Assembly (NCBI GenBank): GCA_018340375.1
Contig: JAFFJZ010000007.1
Coordinates: forward strand, 1,984,001 to 2,048,000
Direction of reading: 5' to 3'
Source of the DNA: Gonatopus flavifemur
Taxonomy: Eukaryota > Arthropoda > Insecta > Hymenoptera > Dryinidae
Length of the DNA: 64,000 nucleotides
Each line of letters begins with the position of its first letter. The stretch's first letter is position 1. The notes under the pieces were generated by a model, which saw nothing but the letters and a program-made list of their open reading frames with translations, had not been told where the DNA came from and did not search any database. This document shows positions 12,603 through 24,055 of the stretch, piece after piece. Both the position numbers and the translations under genes were made by a program.

Positions 12603-13245
12603 AGAGTAACTAATAATTTTTTTCGGTGGATGGATATTCACCAATGCAGTGCATTGGGGTGAAATACTAATAATCGCGGTCCAGTGGAATTCCACTGATC
12701 TGAATACAGGAAGTTATTTAATTGAGATTTATTCAAATGTTGCTCGAATACCGTTGAAAGACTTATTCATTAAAGTGTAATTTTTTTTATGAAAACGAAT
12801 CCGTGAAAATTGCCCAAAACTCTTCATGCATATGTGGTATGACTAGCCATTGTTTTGGATCGTCGTTTTGTATTCTCGAAACCTTCCGAAGCATCGCCTA
12901 GCCAGATTATAAACGCTTGAGGAATGTTGGAAAATTTCAAAAAACACGTTTCCACTGAAAACCACACCTCCACTTATTAGTCAATAGAATGTGATAGCTT
13001 CCTTCAAGTACAGAAAAATATGGGAGATGAACATTAATAATTAAAAATGACTTCAATGGAAAACAATTTGTACAATGTAGATTTTAATTATGACGAAACA
13101 GCATTTAATATGATTCAATAAAATAGCATAAAATTATAATTTGAATATGAATGATCATGTTTCGGTACAAATACAACGGTACATATTCATTCTTCATTTC
13201 TACATAATAAATGAGTTTGATAACTCTATTTGTTTATTTTTTATA

Positions 13246-13486
13246 CACTGAGGAAAGGAATTCATTGGGACAAAAAATATTACATCCAATGGTATTTATA
13301 AAATATTTCTTGAGATCAATGAAATTTTACTCCAATGGATGGAATGGTTTTTCAGTTGAAGAAATACTTCATGCGGTCAAAAACCATTTCATTCATTCGA
13401 ATAATATTCAATTGGTTCAAATAAATATTTTATAGATACCATTGGATGAAATATTTCCTTGCCGCAATGACTTTTTCCCGTCAGTG
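13246..13486. mobile_element. TA-flanked palindromic MITE
   Basis: 241 bp. The ends CACTGAGGAAAGGAA and CACTGACGGGAAA are flanked by TA on both sides (13244-13245, 13487-13488). ATCCAATGGTAT is mirrored within. Tc1/mariner type by target site. Confidence 0.75.
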
Positions 13487-13544
13487 TACTTATATGGGGT
13501 TTTTGTATTTTTTTCATTCAAGAAAAATATCACAATAAAAATTA

Positions 13545-13754
13545 GGGTGAACTACCTAGTAAATGAACGATGGCCTAATGGAATAAAGATTCATAAAAGA
13601 AGTAACTATTAGAAATTTCTACTACGTTAAAATAATTCGGTTGTTTTCAAAATAGTAACAACTTCTTATGGAAACAATCAAATTACTTCAATGTAGCAGA
13701 AATTTTTAATGATTACTTCTTTCATAAATCGTTCATCTACTGGGTAGTTCACCC
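13545..13754. mobile_element. TA-flanked palindromic MITE
   Basis: 210 bp. Ends GGGTGAACTACCTAGTAAAT and GGGTGAACTACCCAGTAGAT, then GAACGAT on both sides; TA lies outside each end. Inner blocks AAGAAGTAA and TTTCTACTACGTT are mirrored. Confidence 0.8.
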
Positions 13755-14319
13755 TATTTTAGAAAGTCATAGTTGTAGTTGATCATCGTGTTGTTCATTT
13801 TGATGAAATTCATATAGTTTAACTAACTCAGTGGCCCTTTCTGGAACTAGTCTATTCCTCAGACTATTCTAAATGTGCCCGAATGAAGAAGAAATTCTTT
13901 CAATCCCAGCACTGCTAGGTGGACACCTTAACAATTTGGCGAAGAACATGCAAAACCGCTTGGTAGATTGTTTTGATGTGCAGTGTGGTCTTGCATCAAA
14001 ATTAGAATGGACACAAAATACAAGGATTTGTAACGTCCAATTTGAATTGTGGCGATGCTAATCGAATTGCACTAAAGTGCGTTAACGGTTGGAGTGAATT
14101 TCACTTGGAAATTTCACTAGTTTCAAACTTGATTTCAGCTCATGTAAACACAAATCTTGGTCCAATTCCAATCTGATCGAGGCCCAACTTTGGAAGCTCA
14201 GGCCAAAGTCGAACAAAAATTGATTCCAGATTGGTGCTCACATGAGAGATTATATAAAAAGTAACTCTTCACTTTATTCGGTATTTCTTGGTGACAATAT
14301 GAAGTAAAATGGAATATGG

Positions 14320-14716
14320 TAGGGAGTCTTTTGGCAGAATCGACATGATTTGACAATCACTAGTCGCTTTCAGAGAACACTAGGGAATGACTAGCGGTGG
14401 TCAAATCATGTTCATTCGGCCAAAAGACCGCTTACCATGAAATATACATATATAAATATATTATTCTATATCATCATATACGAAGAATGGTAACATAGTA
14501 CGATAAAAATGAAGATTAGTAGGTCATACTAAGAATCATCAGAGAAAACCAATGCCAATCAGCATTGCCAGTATTCCCTAGAAAAATCTTCAGCATCTGA
14601 TGATTGGTCATTTCTTGTACGACTGGCCAATCATATTTTCAATTTGGAAAGAAATGACCAATGACAAAAAACCTGAAGATTTTTCTAGGAAATACTGGCA
14701 TCACTGATGCCAATTT
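14320..14716. repeat. Two adjacent palindromic repeats in the right part of the hAT element
   Basis: The first (about 14330-14435) pairs GGTAGGGAGTCTTTTGGC with GGCCAAAAGACCGCTTACC and CATGATTTGAC with GTCAAATCATG. The second (about 14555-14716) pairs CCAGTATTCCCTAGAAAAAT with its mirror near 14675-14695 and TGGTCATTTCTT with AAGAAATGACCA. Both are MITE-like and non-coding. Confidence 0.6.
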
Positions 14717-16087
14717 GATGAAACCCGAAAAAACCCGAAAAAGCCCGAAAAACCCCGAAAAAACCCGAAAAAACCTGATTGTACCCAGTGGGGGGGGGGG
14801 GGGTTTTAAAGGAAAAACCCGGGTTTTTTCCAACCCTGGAGATATATTAGCTCCAGTAATGCGAATGAAATCTCCTCGGCGTGTAGGTGTATCTTTAAAT
14901 AAATTATAGGACGCTCTGAAAAATTCTACTAATTCCCAACCTGTCTTGATAGCGCCAGTCTTGAATGCGCCATGAACTACATGAAGTCCACAAGAACCAA
15001 TATCTAAAAGATCGTGAGGATCTGGATCCGTTTCTAGTTTAATCTGCTCTTTTATAGAACGTAATACTTCCAAATTTACATTGGGCCCATCCATTGATAT
15101 TTGGAGCAAACGTTTGAAGTCAAGGCCATTTGTTTTCAATTCATCTTGCAGAGCAGATACAATATCTTCAGCTGTACACCTACTTAGAGAAGAGGACGTG
15201 AAATATCTAACTTTAACCCGATGACAATCACTACTCCAAAAACGAATATACAAATCCATTTGCGACTTCTGAGCTACTTGATTGAGGCTCTCATCATAAG
15301 CAATAACAAACCAATTGCAAGCTTTCACTTCTTTGCATAGCTCATTGTGAAAATAAGGGGCGATTCCCCATACAATACCATAAGATATTTTATCTTTTTG
15401 AAGTCTCATATTTTGAGCGATTTCGCAATTTGGAAACATCCGTTTGAAAAGTAAAACACTACTGGCGGGACTTCGAAGGGAATCATGATTCATAACACTT
15501 TGAATGCACCATAACACTTCCGTCGTGGTAACTTCATCTTTTTCAAGAAAATTTTTAAGAGCGCCAGCTCCCGAAAGACGTCGATTTGGAAGTCCTGAGG
15601 AGATCAAGGAAGCAGAAGTTGTTGGTGGAGATGTTGGGAGAGAAGCAGGAAATGATATTGCAGGTGTAGGAGTAGATGATTGATGACCAGAATTAGGACG
15701 TGGAATCCACGTGTCAATTGGTGCAGTGTGTTCAACATATTGTGCTTTTGCCTTATGTTTCTTCCCTTTCATGTGGCTGGTTAAAGCAGAACCTCCCATG
15801 GTTTCGAATGAAAATTCAGTATTGCATGAAGTACAAATTGCATAGTACTTTTGCTTTATATTCTTTTTGACCCATGGAAAATCTGACTTCCACGATGCTT
15901 GGAAACATATATGTCCGCTAATACGTCGTGAACCCATCGCCAATGATCATTTAGGAATAACAATATGGATCTGAAATAAATCTGCATAGATTAATATTTT
16001 ACTGAATATATATTATATAATAAAATGTGAAAAAATTATCAAAATAATTATAATGTCTGAGCAAGAACAAAATTGTGGTAGAATATA

Positions 16088-17603
16088 CAGGGTGTCCCAT
16101 TTTAATCTGTCACTCAGAATATTTCGAAAACGAATAGATTCAGAAGAAAATGTTCCAGGAAAAAATGTAAGAATCTGAGGGGGACATCCGTTGGTGAACT
16201 TGGCTTCGGCCTCGGATCCCACTTTCAAGGTCATCCTGAGGTCAACTCATGTTTTTTAAATGGAATCCCCTATTTTTTACTACCGGTTTAGATTCTACGC
16301 TAAAAACCAAGGAACTTTTATCTCAAACGTTTTTTCGAACCGTATCTTTTTTCACCGTATCTTGGAATCGTTGGATTATCATCCGTACCATATCACTTTG
16401 GTGCAATGTCTAACAGCTGAGGATTTCATAATAAGATTGAACTTCTGCACGTGGGCCCAACGGACAATTGGAGAAGATCCTACTTTCTCTCATCACATTA
16501 TGTTTTCTGATGAGGCAATATTTCACCATGTTGGAATTCTCAATAGGCACAATTGCCATTATTGGAGTGCTCAGAATCCTTACTGGGTCCGTACAATTAA
16601 TCATCAACACCGTTGGAGTGTGAACGTTTGGTGCGGAATTGTAGATTCCAGGATCATAGGGCCGTATTTTTCTGGAGGAAACCTGACTGGCGTGGAGTAT
16701 CTTCGTTTTTTGCATTTTGAACTCCCTGCTCTTATAGAAGACGTAAGTCTTGACATGAGATCAAGGATGTGGTTCCAACAGGATGGAGCACCTCCTCATT
16801 ACATGCGAATTGTTCGAAAATTTCTGGACGAGAAGTTTCCCAGAAGGTGGATTGGCCGTGGAGGACCTGTGCGATGGCCACCTAGGTCGCCAGATCTGAC
16901 GTCACCTGATTTTTTCTTGTGGGGTGACATAAAAAATGTTGTATTCCGTGAACCTCCAACAACACGCGATGACATGAAAGATCGAATAAGAAGAGCATGC
17001 ACAGCAATAACACCTGCTACGTTGCAAGCAACTGTAGAAACCTTTCATAAAAGAATTGCGCTTTGTCAAAGGCAAAACGGCGCTCATTTTGAACCTCTTT
17101 TGAATGCCTAATGCGTCCCCGAAGAAACACCTCCAGTTCAGACAATCGGCCCTTTTCAGGGCCACAATGATGTGTAAAGTCCGATCGCGCAACCGCAACT
17201 CCTCGTGGTGCACATTGGGTAACGCTGATGCCGACGGCAATTTCCGGGAGATGAGAAACACTCAAGAGTTGAGCATTATGTTAGACAGAATACAATCCGA
17301 GGGTTGGAGAATTCTCATTTTCTCATCAATTAGAGCGCCATCTATGGGGATTTCGAAAAAACGTTTGAGACAAAAGTTCCTTGGTTTTTAGCGTAGAATC
17401 TAAACCGGTAGTGAAAAATAGGGGATTCCATTTAAAAAACATGAGTTGACCTCAGAATGACCTTGAAAGTGGGATCTGAGGTCAAAGCCAAGTTCATCAT
17501 CGGATGTCCCCCTCAGATTCTTACATTTTTTCCCGGAACATTCCATTCTGAATCTATTCGTTTTCGAGATATTCTAAGTGACAGATTAAAATGGGACACC
17601 CTG
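16088..17603 (+). mobile_element. rosa-type (DD41D) mariner, internally deleted
   Basis: 1,516 bp, TA-flanked (16086-16087, 17604-17605). Terminal inverted repeats start CAGGGTGTCCCATTTTAATC and run for about 255 bp on each side with few mismatches, which is unusually long for mariner. It carries a transposase remnant at 16260-17111. A lone end with the same first 19 bases lies at 48774-48987, so the family has been active elsewhere in this genome. Confidence 0.88.
16260..17111 (+). pseudogene. Mariner-family transposase, DD41D, N-terminus deleted
   Basis: The 283-codon frame starts inside the left terminal repeat; only from about residue 30 (RILESLDYHPYH) is it real protein. The catalytic core is present: MFSDEAIFH (Asp84), WFQQDGAPPHY (Asp175) and SPDLTSPDFFLWG (Asp217), with 41 residues between the last two Asp, the spacing of rosa-type elements. 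The N-terminal helix-turn-helix that binds the terminal repeats is missing, apparently through an internal deletion that joined the left repeat to mid-gene. It encodes the cut-and-paste nuclease domain only, so is presumably inactive. The stop at 17109-17111 is followed by the right repeat about 240 bp later. Confidence 0.85.
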
Positions 17604-17655
17604 TATATATAGAATGATGTAAGATTCAATCAGTCTATGAGTGGGAAGAAATTCC

Positions 17656-18419
17656 CCCAGCTAGCACACGCATATTCTGAGAATGTACTGAGAATATATG
17701 TTAAGGATTTTCGAATATTCTATGGAGATTCTTATTACGTGCGAATATATTCTATGCACATTCTCAGAATATTTGAATGAGACTGTTTCAAATATTCTCA
17801 GAATATGATGCCACGAACATTGTGGGAATATTGGAAAGAAATTCTGTTAGAATATAAATTCTCGTCAATATAACTTCTACGTGTGATAGGAAACTAATTC
17901 ACGATAAATTTCATTAATCATCACATCTGGAATCATGAATTCTGAGCAATATTATGGATGCACAAGGACAGATGGAATACTTATGATCGCCACAGACACT
18001 CACAATATACACGATATTTTTCATTACTTTATTACACTTTTGATGATTATTTTTCACACATGGCACGCTCAAAGAACATTTGGAATATTGAAATGCACAT
18101 TTATAAATCCATTATCCTTCGAATACAAATGAAACTCATATTTCTTCCGTGAGTCTGTAATCTGTCAACAACATTGTCCGCCATTACTGTATTTATGTCA
18201 TTATGATATTTGCGCATGCGCTGCTCATCAATCTCCCTACAAACTTTGTACGCATATTGTACGAACGTGCCTAGAATATTCGAAACAGTCCCATTCAGAT
18301 AATCTGAGAGTCTTCTGAGAATATTTATGAATCTTCTATGTTCTTTGTGAGAATTTTCGATAGAGTACATTTTACGGATGTTATGAGAATATTCTCAGAA
18401 TATTCTGTGTTACATGGGC
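17656..18419. mobile_element. Fold-back element rich in GAATATTCTCAGAATA
   Basis: Ends CCCAGCTAGCACACG and (reverse complement) GCCCATGTAACACAG, followed by ATATTCTGAGAAT blocks repeated in both orientations on both sides (for example 17669, 17760, 17798, 18318, 18390). The centre (17900-18170) is unique AT-rich sequence. The short frames at 17935-18152 carry no recognisable motif. The termini resemble the CCCAGNTAGCANAC family at 3001. Confidence 0.7.
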
Positions 18420-18675
18420 CTTGTGCCAACAACTCAGACCAAGAATATTGTAATTCGAGTTACAATATTTCAACGAATCGTTGGAACAATATTTGCATTG
18501 TTGATGTCAAAAAGCATACTGAGTGTATATTTGCGATTTTTACAATCAATTTTTCAAAGAGATTTTGGAGAAAAATGATAATCATAATCCAATAACCCAT
18601 ACTGCACAGGAGCTTCGAAAAAGTTCATAAAGAACTCAATTGGAATTCAAAGAATGCAATATCCTGTACAGCACA

Positions 18676-18812
18676 TATGACCAGCGTTGCCAGATACGGA
18701 CTGAAGTCCGTATTGTACGGACTTTTCATGTTTTCTTATTGGCAGTTCCATTTAATGGTGTCTCACGATTCGTGATCCATGGAACGAAAGTCCGTACACC
18801 TGGTCACGTTGC
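18676..18812. repeat. Short palindromic repeat with GTCCGTA blocks
   Basis: ACCAGCGTTGCCAGATACGG near 18681 is loosely mirrored by CCGTACACCTGGTCACGTTG near 18791; ACTGAAGTCCGTATTGTACGGAC forms an inner hairpin. MITE-like but degraded. Confidence 0.45.
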
Positions 18813-19179
18813 ATACGACGGAGAAAAGTGTTTTCCTCCTGCCTAGCATATTCAAATATATTTTCATGTAGCGAGAATGTGAGAAGAAGATGACAATGAC
18901 CGCGAATGTGCCATTCACATGATTTTACATTCTAGGCGTATTATTTTTCCCACCTGTGCTGTATGGGATGGATCTTCAAAAATTCTTACACCAAGATGAT
19001 TCTGGAAAATATGATTTATAAAGTTGAACTTTTTCTAATAATTATTGTGCATCTTCGAAACTTTTCTCATTTGATTTTATAGGGGATGTATGCATTTTTT
19101 TGTGATTCTGTGACGAAATGCCTATTCGTCAACCCATAAAACATAGTTTTAAACTCCTTTTTATCTACATCCCCATGAA

Positions 19180-19201
19180 TATATATATATATTCATACTC
19201 C

Positions 19202-19272
<71 letters not shown>

Positions 19273-19277
19273 TACAT

Positions 19278-19326
<49 letters not shown>

Positions 19327-19388
19327 CATATATATGGATGTAGAATATATATATATATTCTACATCCTTATACATATATATATATATA
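19180..19388. repeat. (TA)n microsatellite array with interspersed TACATCC units
   Basis: Long AT/TA tracts interrupted by ATTCTACATCCCTATATA units. The frames through it (Ile-Tyr repeats) are artefacts. The 1.85-kb element that follows used a TA in this array as its target. Confidence 0.9.
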
Positions 19389-21238
19389 CAGGGTGATTCA
19401 AAATTCCCGCACTCTTTTTTGGGAGTAGATCCCTGATGAGATTCTAAAACGATTTGTCCTTTTGCACAATGCTCTCCGACGCATGATTTTCGAGATATAA
19501 TTAATTGAAGTTGACTAATTATGAGGTGGATCCATCGGTCATTCAGGAACGTCATAACAGAACAAGAGAGGAAGGTGCTTGCAGAGGGCGTTCATACGAT
19601 CAGCTGATCGGTATAATCGATACGATTTACCAACATACAAATTGGTAAATTTTCTATGTAGAACGATTGAATTCGTCGACACTGTGGAAAAATTGATTAT
19701 TGTCATGAACTCTTATCACGATATGCTGTAGGTGAAAGTTGTAATTTCAGTAATGATTTTTATTACGCAGACAAATGTAAAATAGTGTTATTTCGTAGGG
19801 ATAGAGATTCAAGTGGGAGAAAAAAGTATAACTACTTGTTTTCAATCAGAATTTTCATGCAAAGAAGAAAACATGAGAATTTTCATTCATCCGATACCCA
19901 ATTTGAACGGTTTGATTAGTAAGTTTAACACAAGAGATTGGATTCCGAATCCTGTATTCTGATTGGTCGAGAATCAATGTATGTTAGATCAATCCTCGGC
20001 CGTTTCGAATGATTCTTCTGGAGAATGTGTTTTCGACTCATCCCAACCACAACATTGAACAATGATGAATTCATTCGAATTCACCCTTTTTACATCATTC
20101 GATGATTATAAAGGGTTTATCGAACGTTAATAACTTACTTGAGATCACTCAAGATCATTCATGTTTAAATCAAAATCTAATTCAAATTGTGTGCAAGTTC
20201 GAGCGCGTTTCTACATTGAGAAAATGTATTCGTCCTAAAAAGGACGGAGTTGGTTGATCTTCAAAGACAATTCTTTTTCCATTTGAAATAACAATATGCC
20301 CTTTGAAGTCATATGTGCTTTAAATGAAACTGTTTCGAACTGTCACCTGATTTTGATCGTATCACGAATGGTTGATTCAAGCTAAACAAACCGTATGTGA
20401 TTACAATGTCAATCAAGTGCAATGATTGGGTCGTATACGATGTCACACCTTGTATTTTCGTCAAAATTGATGGATTCTGCAAGTTGAAGTAAGTTATTAA
20501 CGTTCGATAAACCCTTTATAATCATCGAATGATGTAAAAAGGGTGAATTCAAATAAATTCATCATTGTTCAATGTTGTGGTCGGGATGAGTCGAAAACAC
20601 ATTCTCCAGAAGAATCATTTGAAACGGCCGAGGATTGATCTAACATACATTGATTCTCGACCAATCAGAATACAGGATTCGGAATCCAATCTCTTGTGTT
20701 AAACTTACTAATCAAACCGTTCAAATTGGGTATCGGATGAATGAAAATTCTCATGTTTTCTTCTTTACATGAAAATTCTGATTGAAAACGAGTAGTTATA
20801 CTTTTTTCTCCCACTTGAATCCCTATCCCTACGAAATAACACTATTTTACATTTGTCTGCGTATTAAAAATCATTACTGAAATTACAACTTTCACCTACA
20901 GCATATCGTGATAAGAGTTCATGACAATAATCAATTTTTCCACATTGTCGACGAATTCAATCGTTCTACATAGAAAATTTACCAATTTGTATGTTGGTAA
21001 ATCGTATCGATTATACCGATCAGCTGATCGTATGAGCGCCCTCTGCAAGCACCTTCCTCTCTCGTTCTGTTATGACGCTCCTGAATGACCGATGGATCCA
21101 CCTCATAATTAGTCAACTTCAATTAATTATATCTCGGCAATTATGCGTCGGAGAGCATTGTGCAAAAGGACAAATCGTTTTAGAATTTCATCAGGAATCT
21201 ACTCCCAAAAAAGAGTGCGGGAATTTTGAATCACCCTG
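19389..21238. mobile_element. 1.85-kb element with ~745-bp terminal inverted repeats
   Basis: Begins CAGGGTGATTCAAAATTCCC at 19389 and ends with its exact mirror at 21238, with TA on both sides. The arms (about 19389-20135 and 20492-21238) are near-identical inverse copies with scattered single-base differences. The spacer is about 350 bp (20136-20491) and non-coding. The 91- and 78-codon frames at the two ends are mirror copies of each other. A transcript through it would form a very long hairpin. TA target and CAGGG end suggest Tc1/mariner-type mobilisation in trans; no transposase is present. Confidence 0.88.
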
Positions 21239-21299
21239 TATATATAAATATATACATAATCATACGTATAGTTTTAAACTTTTTTTTTTCATATATATA

Positions 21300-21810
21300 C
21301 ATATATAAGATCTTTACTGTAAAACCTTCTTCCTTAACATGTTAGTAAACCATTAGTAGGAACAACAATAAGATATCTAATATAAAACTAGAATAAAACG
21401 CGAATCAAACCATCACGACGAGGAAATCTCGATGTGAAGAAAACGGCACCAAGAGAAGGGATAAGAAAACCCAAACGGACGAATTTACCGTTTGAGAAAG
21501 GATGGTCAACGAGAAGTAATTACATGTACTTCTACCCTTAAAGGGTACAAATAAAAAGAAGCATTCCGATTGGTGAATTGGAGAATCGAGAAAAGACATA
21601 AAAAGGCGAAAACCATAGCCAAATTCGATTCACTAAGAATTCTGCTTCTAAGCCATCATCTTCTCTCAAGAAGAACTTCCCTTCTCTTAAGGAGAACTAT
21701 TCTTCTCTCAAGAAGAATAATCTTTACTCTCCAGTAAAGAACTACGCCTGTGCTGATTTTAAATTTGAGACCTCAAATGATTTCTGAACATTAGGAGAAA
21801 AATTGTAAAC
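21300..21810 (+). repeat. Possible solo LTR or promoter-bearing repeat
   Basis: A TATA-like CATAAAAAGG near 21597 is followed about 30 bp later by ATTCACTAAG, then three near-repeats of the type CTTCTCTCAAGAAGAAC at 21660-21715. The start near 21338 (TGTTAG) and end near 21808 (GTAAACA) would give a TG..CA unit, but no flanking duplication or second copy is seen. It could equally be a fragment of another repeat. Confidence 0.3.
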
Positions 21811-22588
21811 AAAATAACCTACAAACGTCAGAGGTTGTCATAATTTGTTGGTTTATGTTTCAAAATCACTTACAAATCTAAATTTGTATTTACCAGATCA
21901 TCTTGACAATACATACTTTTTTTACTGTATATTCAAAATTCTATAAATGAATGAGGACATAATCTCACCTGATTGCACCTATCTCTCGGCTTTTGTACAA
22001 CAATGGACGCGATCACTCCAGTATGCACACAGAGCTCAATGATTGCGTCTCCGTGCTGCTGCCTCTAGTGACGAATTCAGAGAGGTAAAACTCATACGAA
22101 TCATTTCGACAACGTTTTCAGTTCAGATCATCGTGGCGTTAGCAGTCGTCGTGTGTCAGAGTGGATACGAGGACAGTGGTGCCACACATGTAGAAGCCGC
22201 CATTAAAGATAAAAAAACACGCGCGCCGTGGGTTAACTCAAATCGAATTTCATTTCAAATTGATGTTTATTCAAAAATCTTTGCATATAAATACTTTCAA
22301 ATAACAAAATAATTTCCCCAGTACCGTCTTCAACAATTTCCCTTCTCTCTCTTCGTCCATTCAAACGTGCAGGTTGGTGAATTAATAATTAAAGCATACA
22401 GATTTCACTAATTCGCAGTATGGTCAGAGTTCGTAACTCAATTATCGTAGACGACATTTATTGGTTCATTCTTTTGAATTAGCCAATCATATTTCCAATT
22501 CTATGGGAATTGACCATTGAACAAAGTGTACGACAATTTTATGACAAACCCTGAGTATATGGTGTGAAAATTACTTCATAGGTGAATA
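21811..22588. other. Interval without recognised gene
   Basis: About 780 bp. The stretch 21990-22240 is richer in GC than its surroundings and holds an 89-codon frame (22043-22312) with a hydrophobic run (IIVALAVVVCQSG). No family is recognised, and no partner exon or promoter was identified. Confidence 0.4.
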
Positions 22589-22815
22589 CCCTAGTTTAAA
22601 AATTCTATTGAATTCAATCGATTAATGAAATTTGATACAAACTTTGCACCGGTGAATAACCATTCACACTTGTGCAAACCCGGTGAAACCCATTGGAACC
22701 GATTTAATTAATGAGGTTCAATGAAAATTCGATAAATTTGAATAACCACTTACCATTGCAAAGTTTGTATTAAATTCAATTAATCAATGAGTTTCAATAG
22801 AGTTTGAGCACCAGG
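22589..22815. repeat. Palindromic MITE
   Basis: CCCTAGTTTAAAAATTCTATTGA on the left is loosely mirrored by the right end (reverse complement CCTGGTGCTCAAACTCTATT). ATACAAACTTTGCA is repeated in inverse on both sides of the centre near 22690. Confidence 0.65.
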
Positions 22816-22944
22816 ATAGATGGATGAAAAATATGCAAGTGTTTTTGAAGAAATCTTAAATTCAAAGGACATGAAAAATTAACCAACTCTTAAATATTCG
22901 TCTAATGCATATTGATATTATAAGTTTTATAAGTATGTTCTAAT

Positions 22945-23294
22945 CAAGGAGTATCAGGAGGGACCATCAGACGTGGAAGGGGTGAAATATTCGAAACGAA
23001 AATGGAAGGACCAGGGCCGAAGAGGGATGCCGAGTAGGGAAAGTATCTACAAATGGCGGCCCATGTATTTTAGGTTCTATGTAAGAACTCCGAATTGTGA
23101 ATTGTTCAAAACCTTAGTTGAATAAAGAGTTGTATATTGCTATTGTTTTCAATGAAAGTTCTGAACTATTTACAATTCGAAGTTTTTACATTGATCTGTA
23201 TTTCTTAAGGAGATCAGGTGATATCCTGTCGCCATATCGAGATACATTTTATTCCACCTCCACTCTACCTAATGCCGCCTCCTGATACTCCTTG
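22945..23294. mobile_element. MITE with 8-bp target duplication
   Basis: 350 bp with perfect 17-bp ends CAAGGAGTATCAGGAGG. Flanks GTTCTAAT (22937-22944) and GTTCTAAC (23295-23302) match at 7 of 8 bases. Inner AAGAACTCCGAATTGTGAA (near 23083) is mirrored near 23170. The 8-bp duplication fits hAT or P-type mobilisation. Confidence 0.82.
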
Positions 23295-23384
23295 GTTCTA
23301 ACTCAACTTATCCAAATATCAGATTTTGTGGGATTAGAGGTTTTGTTTTGTTCATATATTCATCTCAATCATTTCCCTAGTGGA

Positions 23385-23645
23385 AATGCACCATATATGA
23401 CCCATATATGACCCATATATGGCCCATATACATAGGGGAATGAAAAAAGTCTCTCCTACGAGAATTGAAATTGGGACCGGACTCCATCCCCCTTTCAATG
23501 GAGCCACCGCCGGTGGCTTGAAAGAAGCGACTTCTTTCACGTATATGAACTCCCGCTTATTCTTGAAAACCATATATGGCTCATATATGAACTCCAAATT
23601 GGTAGATCAACAATTGTGGATCACATATAAAACATATATGAGTTA
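23385..23645. repeat. CATATATG-rich repeat region
   Basis: CATATATGACC/GGCCCATATA units cluster at 23389-23430 and, inverted, at 23570-23640, enclosing a GC-richer core (23460-23530, containing CCACCGCCGGTGG). It looks like a degenerate palindromic element. The overlapping frames on both strands are not supported as genes. Confidence 0.45.
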
Positions 23646-24055
23646 TTGCAGGTCAGATTCACAATGAGTTCCTCAATATTTTTAGAATAATTATTCTTGA
23701 ATTCTTCGTTGAAAAATATGAGATATTTGTCAAATTTGTTTGTTTGCTCTTTTTTATTTTATTGTGTTCACCGGTTTACAATGTGTCAAAGCTTTTAGTT
23801 TTGACAAATCCGGTTTTCTTTGAATGCGTGTATCTCCAAAAGGTCTCAACACACAGAATTACTAATCAGGCATAAAAGTTGGGATTTTTTCTGAACTTTT
23901 CAAAAATTCGAGTGAAATTTTTTTTTCCAATTTGTGTCTAGTGGAATTCCTACGGTGGAAGTAAAAATGGTAGTTCATTCGAATTTGGACATTTTCAGCC
24001 CTTTGAGATCACCAGGAGTCCGACAGACTCTAGGGGGAGTCTGTGGTTCCGTACC

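Larger units (their letters stand above)
11460..14838. mobile_element. hAT element inserted in the hAT transposase gene
   Basis: Ends CAGGGTTGG/CCAACCCTG with a perfect 8-bp duplication GAGATATA at 11452-11459 and 14839-14846. Both subterminal regions are packed with short repeats: ACCCA/GTGGGTT blocks on the left, and six or more AACCCGAAAAA units plus a G14 run on the right. That is the usual subterminal binding-site architecture of hAT elements. The 3.4-kb interior has no transposase; a 62-codon frame at 13873-14061 has no motif. At least four further MITEs have inserted inside, so it is old relative to them. Confidence 0.88.
10196..15943 (-). pseudogene. BED zinc-finger hAT-family transposase, split by a 3.4-kb insertion
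   Basis: Two minus-strand blocks of one gene. The N-terminal block (14839-15943) has a BED-type finger (C-x2-C at CTSC, then HMKGKKH), a Pro/Ser/Thr linker, WFVIAYDESLN with a candidate catalytic Asp, and ISMDGPN with a second Asp. The C-terminal block (10196 to about 11459) holds the hAT-type SSHGNVGLEKGFSVN segment and ends in a basic coiled coil. Removing the hAT at 11460-14838 and one copy of its duplication rejoins the blocks in frame (G-A-N-I-S-P-I-K). Two nonsense codons follow at 11426-11428 (in place of a conserved Trp) and 11375-11377. Reconstructed length is roughly 790 residues, plausible for hAT. It probably mobilised the enclosing element. A nuclear DNA-binding nuclease by family. 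Confidence 0.8.

Noticed and set aside
14661..14909. 82-codon Lys/Pro-rich frame
   Set aside because: It reads through the AACCCGAAAAA subterminal repeats and G run of the hAT element and across its end.
16902..17265. Minus-strand frames opposite the mariner transposase
   Set aside because: They are antisense shadows of the plus-strand transposase, which carries the catalytic motifs.
19118..19396. 92-codon Ile-Tyr-rich frame
   Set aside because: It is a direct read of the (TA)n microsatellite and has a similar frame on the other strand.
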